A DNA stretch of 64,000 nt from Paenibacillus apiarius (GTDB lineage: Bacteria; Bacillota; Bacilli; Paenibacillales; Paenibacillaceae). The notes under the pieces are model-generated. The model did no database searches, was not told the origin of the DNA, and saw only the letters and a program-made list of their open reading frames with translations. How positions within the stretch are numbered: position 1 is the first letter of the stretch; each line of letters begins with the position of its first letter. The stretch is from positions 1,426,001 through 1,490,000 of the forward strand of contig NZ_JAFFHZ010000001.1 in assembly GCF_017052585.1 (NCBI RefSeq). Direction: 5' to 3'. Below are positions 16,396 through 24,505 of this stretch, one piece after another. Position numbers and translations under genes: made by a program.

Positions 16396-16992
16396 TTGAA
16401 ATCAGCCGATGCAAGCCGCCGTTTCAGCATGCTTAATTGGTGGGACAAGGCTCTCTTTTTCTATAAATTCTTGAAATCTCCTCAGCAGATCGGGAGCATC
16501 ATTCCCAGTTCAAAAGCTTTGGCCTCGCAAATGACCAAGCCTGTCGACTGGCTGCTGGCGGAAGCCATAGCCGAACTCGGCTCTGGAACAGGTGTCGTGA
16601 CCAGACAAATCTGTGCAAAAAAGCAAGCGCATGCCGCAATGCTGCTATTCGAAAAGGACGCGGATATGCGGCGCAAGCTGTCCCGTCAATATCCGAATGT
16701 CACCATCGGCGACGACGCGCTGCAGCTCTATTCCACGATGCAGCAGCAGGGATTGAGCCAATTGGACGCCATAATCAGCGGGCTTCCGTTCGCCATGTTT
16801 CCCTTCGCTGTGCGTGAATCGATACTGGACATCGTGGAGCAGTCGTTGAAGCCAAGCGGCGTCTTTGTCACATTCCAATACTCGCTGCATATGCGCAAAC
16901 GGTTAAAAGAACGCTTTGCCATGGAGCATATCCAATTCGTGCTGTGGAATTTTCCACCCGCTTTCGTATATGTGTGCCGAAAAAACAGATGA
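16396..16992 (+). CDS. Class I SAM-dependent methyltransferase (phospholipid N-methyltransferase-like)
   Basis: The product has 198 residues and a TTG start preceded by AAAGGAGG at 8 nt. The N-terminal FLKSPQQIGSIIPSSKALA followed by IAELGSGTGVVTRQI (SAM motif I) and ISGLPFAMFP (motif IV region) is the pattern of the PmtA and rRNA-dimethyltransferase-like group. The probable substrate is a membrane lipid such as phosphatidylethanolamine, but this is inferred from family resemblance only. It diverges from the SDR gene. Confidence 0.75.
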   Translation: MKSADASRRFSMLNWWDKALFFYKFLKSPQQIGSIIPSSKALASQMTKPVDWLLAEAIAELGSGTGVVTRQICAKKQAHAAMLLFEKDADMRRKLSRQYPNVTIGDDALQLYSTMQQQGLSQLDAIISGLPFAMFPFAVRESILDIVEQSLKPSGVFVTFQYSLHMRKRLKERFAMEHIQFVLWNFPPAFVYVCRKNR

Positions 16993-17113
16993 ACAAATAT
17001 AGACCGGAATAATGAAGTCCTCCTTCTCTTCCGCTAACGGTGTCCTGTCTTCCTATGCTATGATTAGTCACGATGACGGGACATTCCTTGTTCCAAGGGA
17101 GGAGGTTTGCCTG

Positions 17114-17849
17114 CTTGCGTTTCAATGGTTATCAACTCAAGTTGTTCGCGATGGCGCTCATGCTGCTGGACCATGTCCATGCCTTCATTCCAGGAGCTCC
17201 CGATTGGTTCCATTGGCTTGGAAGAATCGCTGCGCCCATCTTTTTCTTCTTCCTCGTTGAAGGTTTCTGTTATACGGGCAGCCGGGAGAAGTATATGCTC
17301 CGCATGCTCGTCTTTACAATCATCATGGCCGCGGGAAGCGATGCGCTTGTCCTTCTGTTGCCGGGCGGCAGCATACCCAACAACATCTTTTTATCCATGC
17401 TTGCGGCGCTTATGCTTATGGCGACGCTCGACTGGATGCGCCAATCTCGCCAGTATGCAACAGGTCTCTCGTTAAGCGTCCTCCTTGGCTTGGTGATGGT
17501 GTTCTACGTTGAATTCAGCTGGCTTGCGGTATCGATGACGGTTATCTTTTATGTATTCCGCGGGCATAAAGCCGCGCTCGCAGCTGCTTATGTCGTCTCC
17601 TCTCTGCTGCTGACGTTGGGACCTTATGCGCTTATGCCGGATGCGGCAACCAAATGGACATACGACGAAATGTTCATTTTGCACCCGCAATGGATGATGA
17701 TTGCCGCGATTATTCCGATTCTGCTCTACAACGGATCCCGGGGAAGCAACTCGAAACGAACGAAATATTTATTTTACTTGTTTTATCCCTTACATATCTG
17801 GTTGTTATATACGGTCGGTTACACTGATTTAGACAGGGGGAACCTCTGA
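17114..17849 (+). CDS. TraX-family membrane protein (first tandem copy)
   Basis: The protein has about 244 residues and eight or so membrane helices. It begins FNGYQLKLFAMALMLLDHVH and ends YLFYLFYPLHIWLLY, both typical of the TraX family, named after the F-plasmid protein that N-acetylates pilin. Chromosomal copies in Firmicutes probably acylate unknown surface substrates. The TTG start is chosen by alignment with the next gene and by the GGAGGAGGT site about 9 nt upstream. The stop codon overlaps the next start (TGATG). Confidence 0.85.
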
Positions 17850-18568
17850 TGCGTTTGAACGGATTTCAATTGAAGCTTTTAGGTATGGCGCTGATGCTGC
17901 TTGATCATGTGAAGCAATTCATTCCCGGTATGCCGCTCTGGTTCGGATGGCTGGGAAGAATTGTCGCGCCTATCTTTTTCTATTTCATCGTGGAAGGCTT
18001 CTTCCACACGCGCGACCGTAAAAAATACATGCTGCGTCTGGCGATAGGGGCAGTCATCACCAAGGCAGGCAGCACGCTGCTGCAATTCGCTCTTCCAGAC
18101 AGCTCGCCGATTATGAACAACATCTTCCTGTCGCTTCTCATGGCGCTCCTGCTGCTGACGGCGATTGAATGGACGAAGACAACGGGCCGCATAGCGCTAG
18201 GCACGCTGTATATCGTGCTGGCCATCATCGGCGGAACCTTTACCGAAGCTAGCATTCTCGGCGTCATGATGACATTCGTCTTCTATTTCTGCCGCGGGAA
18301 TAAAGGCAACATGGCCCTTGCTTACGTCCTGTCCATGCTGTTCATTACGCTTGGTTTGGAGTTCAGCAGCCCGAATCCCATGTTCACATATGAGAATTTG
18401 TTCCTGATCAACTACCAATGGATGATGATTTTCGCGATTATCCCGATATTGCTGTACGACGGAACCCGCGGCTATCACGCCCCATGGTCCAAGTACATGT
18501 TCTACGTATTCTATCCCGTTCACATTTGGCTGTTGTACACGTTCGGTTACCTAATTGCTAATCCATAA
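17849..18568 (+). CDS. TraX-family membrane protein (second tandem copy)
   Basis: This 239-residue paralogue is clearly homologous to its neighbour over its whole length (LNGFQLKLLGMALMLLDHVK, WLGRIVAPIFFYFIVEGF, NNIFLSLLMALLL, YMFYVFYPVHIWLLY). The 1-nt TGATG overlap implies coupled translation and a likely heteromeric or paired function. It arose by tandem duplication; the middle loops have diverged most. Confidence 0.87.
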   Translation: MRLNGFQLKLLGMALMLLDHVKQFIPGMPLWFGWLGRIVAPIFFYFIVEGFFHTRDRKKYMLRLAIGAVITKAGSTLLQFALPDSSPIMNNIFLSLLMALLLLTAIEWTKTTGRIALGTLYIVLAIIGGTFTEASILGVMMTFVFYFCRGNKGNMALAYVLSMLFITLGLEFSSPNPMFTYENLFLINYQWMMIFAIIPILLYDGTRGYHAPWSKYMFYVFYPVHIWLLYTFGYLIANP

Positions 18569-18890
18569 ATAGCGGGCGGTGGAAAGGATAACTAGGCATT
18601 CCTTTTGAATCGCTCTCCCCGCTCGCCAGAGTCCCATTTTTCTCGTTTAGCGCCACTCTCCCTTCCCATCAGAAAATTGTTAAAAGGACTTGGCCGTGAG
18701 CCACCCCCTTGGAACAACAGCGTACATTTCTTACGAAAAAGTATTTTTGATTGTAGAACTGCAGCTCCTTTTCTGAACAAAGGGGAGAATGAGGCTAAGC
18801 ACTGGAATAGAGTCTCATACGGATGGTTTGGAAATAAATTACATATCATATATGTTCACAAGTCATTACAACTTCGTAAATATGCAAAAT
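18569..18890. other. Intergenic region without a recognised gene
   Basis: No frame with a ribosome site and plausible composition is seen between the second TraX gene and the terminator at 18897. Confidence 0.4.
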
Positions 18891-18896
18891 GCGCAC

Positions 18897-18924
18897 AAAA
18901 AAAGCCGCAGACGCGCGGCTTTTT
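18897..18924. terminator. Bidirectional terminator
   Basis: AAAAAGCCGC and GCGGCTTTTT pair around a short loop, with A/T tracts on both sides. It separates the traX pair from the Crp/Fnr operon. Confidence 0.85.
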
Positions 18925-18960
18925 GGTCATCCCCCTGTCAAGCAGACAGATGAAGAAAGC

Positions 18961-19677
18961 TTAATCAATATATTCGTTTAGCTTTTGCATATTTCGTATC
19001 GTAATTTCCCGGGTGCCTTTGATTTCAATAATACCCAGCCGTTCAAACTTGCTGAATTTGCGGCTGATGGTTTCCCGCGTAACTCCCACATAGTTGGCCA
19101 TTTCTTCGCGTGAAAGAGGGAGTTCAACCTTTATCCTTCCCTGCGCTCCCTGCGCCGGTTTGCCATATTTATTCCCGAGTTCCAAGATCATATAGGCAAT
19201 ACGTATTTCAGGGTCCTTTGTAGCCAAACTTTGGGCCAGGTTTTCCGTGTGCGCCAATCTTTTCGTAACCGTTTTGAGCAGCTTCAACGAAATATCCGGG
19301 TTGCTTCGGACAAGATGCTCCATATCATCTTTGGTAAACATGCAAATGTCGGTCTTTTTCAGCGCATATGCGCTAAAATTACTCAATTCATCACTGTTGA
19401 AGATATTCAACTCGCCAAAAAAATCTCCATTGGACAGGATATGCAAGATTTGCTCTTTTCCTTGAGGCGTCATTTTCAGCAGTTTGACATGGCCTTGCTT
19501 AATTATGAATAAGGTATCCGAAGGTTGTTCCTCCAGAATCAGCGCTTCGCCTTTCTCATACTTTCTGTGTCTAATCATCGCGCTGACTTTAGCCAAATCC
19601 TCATCAGAAAGAGAAGCGAAAATGGGTACTTTGCGGGTGCATGGCTCCTCGGCGTATTGGCAGGAATTTTCTGTCAT
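18961..19677 (-). CDS. Crp/Fnr-family transcriptional regulator
   Basis: The protein has about 238 residues. A cyclic-nucleotide-type beta barrel (near residues 15-130, with GDFFGELNIF) and a long dimer helix are followed by a C-terminal winged helix. The recognition helix reads TRETISRKFSKF; Arg-Glu and the later Arg match the residues by which Crp reads TGTGA half-sites. Only two N-terminal Cys are present (SCQYAEEPC), so a classical 4Fe-4S ligand set is not complete there. It is the last gene of the flavodiiron operon. ATG 19677 has GGAGTGG upstream. Confidence 0.9.
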   Translation of the reverse strand: MTENSCQYAEEPCTRKVPIFASLSDEDLAKVSAMIRHRKYEKGEALILEEQPSDTLFIIKQGHVKLLKMTPQGKEQILHILSNGDFFGELNIFNSDELSNFSAYALKKTDICMFTKDDMEHLVRSNPDISLKLLKTVTKRLAHTENLAQSLATKDPEIRIAYMILELGNKYGKPAQGAQGRIKVELPLSREEMANYVGVTRETISRKFSKFERLGIIEIKGTREITIRNMQKLNEYID

Positions 19678-19749
19678 CGTATCCACTCCATTCACTCTAT
19701 CTGCTCCATGTACAGTCTGAACGCATGACCGCACAACGTTTCAGTGCCG

Positions 19750-19914
19750 TTAGCCTTCAATAGGCGCAAATTGGGTCTTGTCTTCACCGCACACCGGACA
19801 AACCCAATCCTCGGGAAGATCCTCAAAGGCTGTGCCGGGTAAAATATCTTCATCAGGATCGCCGATGCTCGGATCGTAAATATACCCGCAAGGCTGACAT
19901 ATATATTTTTTCAT
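19750..19914 (-). CDS. Rubredoxin
   Basis: This 54-residue protein has the complete Fe(Cys)4 site: C6-x2-C9-GY and C39-PVC42-G, with the rubredoxin core [14 protein letters not shown] and LPEDWVCP. It is a small one-electron carrier. Its place between an FAD reductase and a flavodiiron protein points to an NAD(P)H-reductase, rubredoxin, flavodiiron electron chain that reduces NO or O2. Start ATG 19914 has GGAGA upstream. Confidence 0.95.
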   Translation of the reverse strand: MKKYICQPCGYIYDPSIGDPDEDILPGTAFEDLPEDWVCPVCGEDKTQFAPIEG

Positions 19915-19985
19915 AGTATTCTCTCCTTGTCATTAACTTATAGTGCGTATTCAAAAAGGCCGGCTTTCAGCACCTATGGTTGGGA

Positions 19986-21206
19986 TTATTGCAATCTTCT
20001 TGTGACTTCGTTCATGACTTCCTCTATGCCGCAGATTGCAAAGTCTAATCCATCAAGATTAAGGCTTTGTTCAATAGCGGCTTTATACGGTAAGGAAGCG
20101 GCAACGTTCTCGAATACAATAGCTCCGCACAGGGAGTTGTCTTTCATAAAAATCCGTTTATAACGCTCTTGTGCCGAGTCGGTTATGCTATTGTCGCATT
20201 GCTGTTCTTCCACCAGGCCGATGGAGAATAAGGGGGTGTCAAAGGTGTTGGACAAGGTCATTGGAACCGGCCGTTGGTAAATCGCTTTGTGGTTGGCCAT
20301 ATTGGCCCCGGCCACTTTCCCCTGCTCGATGGCACATCCCCACAGGCCGTCCACCTTGCCTTGGAATTCGGCGCAGTCCCCCGCGGCATAAATATCAATG
20401 TTGTTTGTTTGCATTTGCTCGTTGACGATAATGCCCGTCCCGGCTTCCAGGCCTGCCTCGCGGGCAAGCGCAATGTTCGGAATCACTCCGATTGAATAGA
20501 CGACATGCTCACAGGCAAGAGTCGAGCCGTCTTCAAGCTCTATACCTTCTGCGCGGCTTGTGCCAATAATGCTTTTGACACCTTGCCCAAGTCTCACCTC
20601 TGCTCCGAATTCAACAGCTTTGTTCATCAACATTGCCGAGGATTGGGCATCCAACTGCCGGGGCATAAGCCGTGATCCGGCCTCAATAATAGTGACAGGA
20701 TATCCGGTCTGAATAAGCGACCAGGCGGTTTCCAATCCCTGAATGCCGCCCCCGATGACACAGATCCGATCCCCCATCCGCAAAGCGGCCTTGAACTTGT
20801 CCGCATCATCCCTGTCCCGAATGTTATGCACGTTTGATAAAGAAGCGCCTTGGAGACTCAGCTTGCGATTTGTGGCTCCTGTACACAGCAGAAGCTTATG
20901 ATACGCAATCGTCTGGCCGTCAGCGGTCATAACTGATTTTTTTCCCGTATCAATGGAAGCGATTCGGGTACTGTCATGTACGGCAATTCCGTTATCGCGG
21001 AACCATTTTTCTTTCTTGATCAATACTTTTTCACTGTGCAAGTCTGTAAACAAGCCTTTGGAAAGCTTCACCCTGTTGTACGGAAGGGCCGGCTCCTCCC
21101 CAAAAATGGATATTTGCGTTTCGTCATCATGATCTCTGATTGCTTTGGCTGCATGTACGGAGGCAACTCCGCTGCCAACAATAACATAATGGTTGTTCTC
21201 GGCCAT
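19986..21206 (-). CDS. FAD-dependent NAD(P)H:rubredoxin-type oxidoreductase
   Basis: The 406-residue protein has two dinucleotide folds: the N-terminal FAD motif YVIVGSGVASVHAA and the central NAD(P) motif ICVIGGGIQGLETAW. The second FAD motif, IDIYAAGDCAEF, is also present. It belongs to the rubredoxin reductase/NirB-like flavoprotein group. The stop is about 70 nt before rubredoxin and the start about 30 nt after the flavodiiron gene, so the three form a plausible redox chain. A free-standing nitrite-reductase role is unlikely, since no sirohaem domain is present. Confidence 0.9.
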   Translation of the reverse strand: MAENNHYVIVGSGVASVHAAKAIRDHDDETQISIFGEEPALPYNRVKLSKGLFTDLHSEKVLIKKEKWFRDNGIAVHDSTRIASIDTGKKSVMTADGQTIAYHKLLLCTGATNRKLSLQGASLSNVHNIRDRDDADKFKAALRMGDRICVIGGGIQGLETAWSLIQTGYPVTIIEAGSRLMPRQLDAQSSAMLMNKAVEFGAEVRLGQGVKSIIGTSRAEGIELEDGSTLACEHVVYSIGVIPNIALAREAGLEAGTGIIVNEQMQTNNIDIYAAGDCAEFQGKVDGLWGCAIEQGKVAGANMANHKAIYQRPVPMTLSNTFDTPLFSIGLVEEQQCDNSITDSAQERYKRIFMKDNSLCGAIVFENVAASLPYKAAIEQSLNLDGLDFAICGIEEVMNEVTRRLQ

Positions 21207-21236
21207 ACTTATCTTCCTTTCTATAGTCTGATCTCG

Positions 21237-22472
21237 TTAAACCGCGCTAAGCAGCAGGTCTGTGATGAATTCGGCAGCATTTCTGATTTTTTTGATTTTT
21301 TCTTCTTCTTTTGGCGAGAAGCGCACACGTACAGGGAATTCCACATGCGTCATTCCGGTTGTCTTGATTACGTGCGAGGTGCTTAGCACGGTCATATTCG
21401 TCTGATTCAAATAATCCTGAACGACTTCAATGGCTTCGCCGCTCCAACCGTAAGAGCCGAAGGCTGCTGCAAGCTTCCCTTCCAGGTTCATCTCTTGCAG
21501 CTTCTGCAAAAGGGTCTCCAATGTACCGGTCATGTCCGCATATTTCGTCGAGCTGCCGATCAAGACGGCGTCTGCAGCCCCGATGCTGCTTAATATTTCA
21601 GTCTCGTCAGCCTTGTCCACGTCCCACAGATCCACGCTGATATTGTTTTCAAGAAAACATTCTCTCAGGATATTGGCCATTTTTTTGGTGTTATTTTTAA
21701 GCGTTGCATATACAATCGTTACTTTCTTGTTGTCCTTTGTTTCGGTGCTGAACTCATCATACAAGCTGATGTACTTGGCAATGTCACGCCGAAGTATATA
21801 GCCATGGGAAGGGGCAATGATTTCGATCTCCAAATCCCGGATGGCTTCCATCAGTGTCCGGACATATCTTCTGTGCGGATGGATAATTGCCTGGTAATAT
21901 CCGATGAAATCGGCGGTGATATCATATCCCGCTTCATCCGCAAAGGGATGCTCCACGGCTACATGAGTGCTGAAAATATCGCATGGGAACAATATTTTAT
22001 CCTCGATACAGTAAGTAATCATTGTTTCTTCCGTATGCAGATATGGAGTTTCTTTGAAGAGAAGCGTCTTGCCTCCAATATCAAGCTGGTCGCCATCTTT
22101 GACCACAAGATAATTGCGGTGCTGAAGCTTGTACATTTGTTGAATTTCCGGCACAGCGATTTCCGTGCAGACAATCGTGGCATTGGTTGCCTTGGAAGCC
22201 AGCGCCGCCAGACCGCCTGAGTGATCGGGTTCGGTATGGTTAATAACAATATATTGGATATCCAGCGGATCTATCATTTCGGCTATTTTTTCGGCGTACT
22301 CTCTTCCGAACTCCATATCTACCGTATCAATCACGGTTGGTTTGCCGGTTTTGAGCAAATATGAATTATAGGTCGTACCTTTTGTTAACGTAAGACGATG
22401 AAAGGGAACCTCGCGACTATCAATCTTTCCCACCCAGTAAATATCTTTGGACAGCTTACATTCCGTTAGCAT
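21237..22472 (-). CDS. Flavodiiron protein (A-type flavoprotein; NO/O2 reductase)
   Basis: The product has 411 residues. The N-terminal metallo-beta-lactamase-like domain holds the diiron ligands in NHTEPDHSGG (H-x-E-x-D-H), LHTEE, FPCDIFSTHV and APSHGYI. The C-terminal flavodoxin domain (about 255-400) includes VTIVYATLKNNTKKMA and AAAFGSYGWSGEA. Such proteins reduce NO to N2O or O2 to water with electrons from rubredoxin, encoded two genes downstream. ATG 22472 has AGGAGGT upstream. It is transcribed divergently from the V4R gene. Confidence 0.95.
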   Translation of the reverse strand: MLTECKLSKDIYWVGKIDSREVPFHRLTLTKGTTYNSYLLKTGKPTVIDTVDMEFGREYAEKIAEMIDPLDIQYIVINHTEPDHSGGLAALASKATNATIVCTEIAVPEIQQMYKLQHRNYLVVKDGDQLDIGGKTLLFKETPYLHTEETMITYCIEDKILFPCDIFSTHVAVEHPFADEAGYDITADFIGYYQAIIHPHRRYVRTLMEAIRDLEIEIIAPSHGYILRRDIAKYISLYDEFSTETKDNKKVTIVYATLKNNTKKMANILRECFLENNISVDLWDVDKADETEILSSIGAADAVLIGSSTKYADMTGTLETLLQKLQEMNLEGKLAAAFGSYGWSGEAIEVVQDYLNQTNMTVLSTSHVIKTTGMTHVEFPVRVRFSPKEEEKIKKIRNAAEFITDLLLSAV

Positions 22473-22606
22473 TAGAATAACCTCCTGCGGATCATTTGTT
22501 CATTTGTAACGACACCCTGATTTTATGCCTATTTGCAGGGGAAAAAGAGGATTGAAATCAAATTTTCGAAAATAAAAAAATGGTTCCGAAGCCGGATTGC
22601 GATTTA

Positions 22607-22622
22607 TGTGACTGGAATCACA
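22607..22622. promoter_or_regulatory. Fnr/Crp-type site TGTGACTGGAATCACA
   Basis: An exact TGTGA-N6-TCACA site is centred at 22614.5. The TATAAT at 22643-22648 would start transcription near 22655, placing the site at about -41, the classic activator position for the V4R gene. On the other side it is about 140 nt from the flavodiiron start and may serve both directions. Confidence 0.8.
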
Positions 22623-22642
22623 AATTGTAAGGAGCAGTCCAA

Positions 22643-22648
22643 TATAAT
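22643..22648 (+). promoter_or_regulatory. -10 element of the V4R-cupin promoter
   Basis: TATAAT lies 20 nt after the Fnr-type palindrome; no good -35 is present, as expected for an activator-dependent promoter. Confidence 0.6.
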
Positions 22649-22694
22649 AGAAGTAAATTCAATCATTCAGCAGAGAAGAACAGGCGGTGTACAT

Positions 22695-23159
22695 ATGAAT
22701 CAAGCAACTGTTGCACAAGAGTTTACGTTTGACGATATGAAAAAAATTTCAAGAACAAAATTGGGGCACACTGTTCCGATGGAGCTGTACAGAGCAGTTC
22801 GTTTAATTGGAATGTATCAAGGGCTTCCCATGAAAGGGAAGGGAACTACAGTTACGATTGGCAGAAAAATCGGCGAAAGCTTACCCGTTCATTCGTTAGA
22901 GGAGTTGCTGGATGTATTCCGTGAATTAAAAATAGGAGATCCTCAAATTGTTCATGAGGAAGAGCACAAAATTCATGTTGCTGTGAAAGACTGTTTTTGT
23001 GAAGGGTTACCTGAAATGGAGGGCAATATGGTGTGTGATCTGGAAGGAGCGATCATGGAGGGGGCGATGAACAAAATTAAAAATAAGAGGGTTTTTGTCA
23101 AGGAAATAAAATGCAATGTTAACGGAGACGACTGCTGCGAATATGAAATTCGTTTTTAA
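22695..23159 (+). CDS. V4R-domain protein with a cysteine cluster
   Basis: The product has 154 residues. The C-terminal half resembles the V4R (4-vinyl reductase) small-molecule/metal-binding fold, with six cysteines: KDCFCEG, NMVCDLEGA, EIKCNVNG and DDCCEY. This spacing suggests metal or Fe-S binding. The N-terminal half (VPMELYRAVRLIGMYQGLP) resembles the alpha/beta part of V4R and haem-NO-binding folds. ATG 22695 follows AGGCGGTG and lies about 40 nt after the predicted transcript start. Its divergence from the flavodiiron operon suggests an NO or redox sensor or carrier; this is inference. Confidence 0.7.
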   Translation: MNQATVAQEFTFDDMKKISRTKLGHTVPMELYRAVRLIGMYQGLPMKGKGTTVTIGRKIGESLPVHSLEELLDVFRELKIGDPQIVHEEEHKIHVAVKDCFCEGLPEMEGNMVCDLEGAIMEGAMNKIKNKRVFVKEIKCNVNGDDCCEYEIRF

Positions 23160-23228
23160 GTGAAAAGCGGCCTTTTTGAACATGGACTTTAAGTGAACAT
23201 TAATTACCTAACAGGAGAGTGATATCTA

Positions 23229-23570
23229 ATGCAAAAGAATAACCTTGCCCAGTTTCAAGAATATCAGGAGAACAAATTTACGAAACGCATTATTCACAAG
23301 GAAGCGGAAAATGTAATTTTCATTTTGAATTTTAGTCCGGGAGCCGAGCTGCCGACACATAATCATCCGGGCGCCAACGTGTATATTCTGGTGCTTGACG
23401 GAAAGGGGACCGTAACCAGCAATGGGGCGGAAACAGCAGTAGTAGAAGGGGATATCATTCATATCACTGGAGACGAGAGTTTCTCTTATCGCAACGGTGC
23501 AGACACCGTTTCCAGCCTTTATGTGGTATTAACGAAAACGCCCAACGAGCGTTACGCCCAAAATATCTGA
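23229..23570 (+). CDS. Cupin-domain protein
   Basis: This single-domain cupin has 113 residues with metal-ligand motif 1 in LPTHNHPGANVYILVLDGKG and motif 2 in VEGDIIHITGDESFSY. The second motif lacks the usual His, so metal binding may be incomplete. It follows the V4R gene by 69 nt with its own AGGAGAG site and is probably co-transcribed. Small cupins of this type are found beside anaerobic or nitrosative-stress genes; the ligand is unknown. Confidence 0.8.
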   Translation: MQKNNLAQFQEYQENKFTKRIIHKEAENVIFILNFSPGAELPTHNHPGANVYILVLDGKGTVTSNGAETAVVEGDIIHITGDESFSYRNGADTVSSLYVVLTKTPNERYAQNI

Positions 23571-23574
23571 CAGT

Positions 23575-23645
23575 TGCTTCCAAGCGTGAGTTATAGGCCT
23601 GAGACATGTACTGGAAGCCCTGATCCGAATCGAGCAAGGCTTCCG
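23575..23645 (-). mobile_element. Fragment of IS3-family transposase (orfB core)
   Basis: The minus strand encodes LLDSDQGFQYMSQAYNSRLE. This is the segment around the second catalytic Asp of IS3/IS150 integrases (HSDQGFQYTSQAY in intact copies). Only this scrap remains, between the cupin gene and tatA, next to the decayed tat block. Confidence 0.7.
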
Positions 23646-23686
23646 AGACGTCTCTTTTTCGCACCCGGATAATACCATTTGAAAAG

Positions 23687-23890
23687 TTAAATGAGCTTTT
23701 TCAGATCTTCGATGTTATCTTTCTCCGCCTCATCCTTCACGTCATCCACGATACCTCTTGTCGAGTTGCGGAATTCACGCAGGGTATCCCCGAAGGCGCG
23801 GCCAAGCTGGGGCAGCTTCGCCGGCCCAAATATGACAAGGGCGATGAGCAGGATAATAATCAAACCCGATACGCCAATATTGTTCAACAT
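23687..23890 (-). CDS. tatA: Sec-independent translocase protein TatA
   Basis: The protein has 67 residues: an N-terminal membrane helix (GVSGLIIILLIALVIFGPAKLPQLGRAFG with the FGP hinge), an amphipathic helix, and an acidic tail. TatA forms the pore for folded Tat substrates. ATG 23890 has GGAGG upstream. The gene is intact although the tatC beside it is not, so it must work with a TatC encoded elsewhere or be redundant. Confidence 0.93.
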   Translation of the reverse strand: MLNNIGVSGLIIILLIALVIFGPAKLPQLGRAFGDTLREFRNSTRGIVDDVKDEAEKDNIEDLKKLI

Positions 23891-23908
23891 ATGAGCTTCC
23901 TCCATTCG

Positions 23909-24140
23909 TTAACTGTTGGTAGGCAAGGCCGTCAGCCTGCGATAGTACAAGCTCGATATGACGGCACTGCATTCAAACAAGATGATTAACGGCATCTCGA
24001 ACGCGACGCCAAGCGAAAATACGACGTTGAACATGAACGTTAAGCACCGGTCGATCCCATACGTCTCCATTGCGCCGATGCTCTGGTTCATTTTCATCAA
24101 AAAGTGGATCATCATCAGAAATACGACGAAATAGCTGAAT
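23909..24140 (-). pseudogene. tatC remnant with 5' and internal deletions
   Basis: The frame reads FSYFVVFLMMIHFLMKMNQS, then ETYGIDRCLTFMFNVVFSLGV and FEMPLIILFE, all central TatC sequence. It then jumps to CSAVISSLYYRRL, which matches the C-terminal end of TatC. The N-terminal half and the helices between the two PLI(I/M)L(F/Y)E-like segments are missing. No start codon belongs to it; it is joined in another frame to the preceding gene fragment. Confidence 0.8.
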
Positions 24141-24359
24141 GAAATACATGAGCACCTGATTGAAATCGGCTAGTAACGGCTGCTCTTCCGGAGTAGCAGC
24201 ATCCGGCTGTTCCTCCGGTTTCGTCAGCGTATTATTAAGGATGTTGAGGACTGCTCCTATAATTCCGCCGCCGACGACTCCCCCGAGCGCCGCACCGGAC
24301 ACTTTCAAGAAATTGCGCCGGGAGCTGCTTCGAGGCTGGTTTTCTTTATATTCTGGCAC
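24141..24359 (-). pseudogene. 5' fragment of gluconate 2-dehydrogenase subunit 3 (Tat signal)
   Basis: The first 73 residues carry a twin-arginine signal (SSRRNFLKVSGAALGGVVGG) and end in ADFNQVLMYF. This matches the start of the gamma subunit of membrane-bound gluconate dehydrogenases of Paenibacillus-like bacteria. At about 24140 the sequence switches to tatC in another frame. The rest of this subunit and the large GMC flavoprotein subunit are absent. Confidence 0.7.
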
Positions 24360-24505
24360 AATGATCCTCCTCGTCTTTCATCCATTTCTTCTCTTTCATG
24401 CTGGTAAACTTACTATTTCCGCCCTATCCGAATCTATGCACAAAAAAAGCAGAGCCTCTGCCCCGCCTCATGCCAGCATCTATTTGTCCGCGAATCGAAG
24501 CTAAT

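Noticed and set aside
22533-22694. Upstream extension of the V4R frame
   Set aside because: It begins before the Fnr-type site and the TATAAT element, so it would not be on the mRNA; the ATG at 22695 is used.
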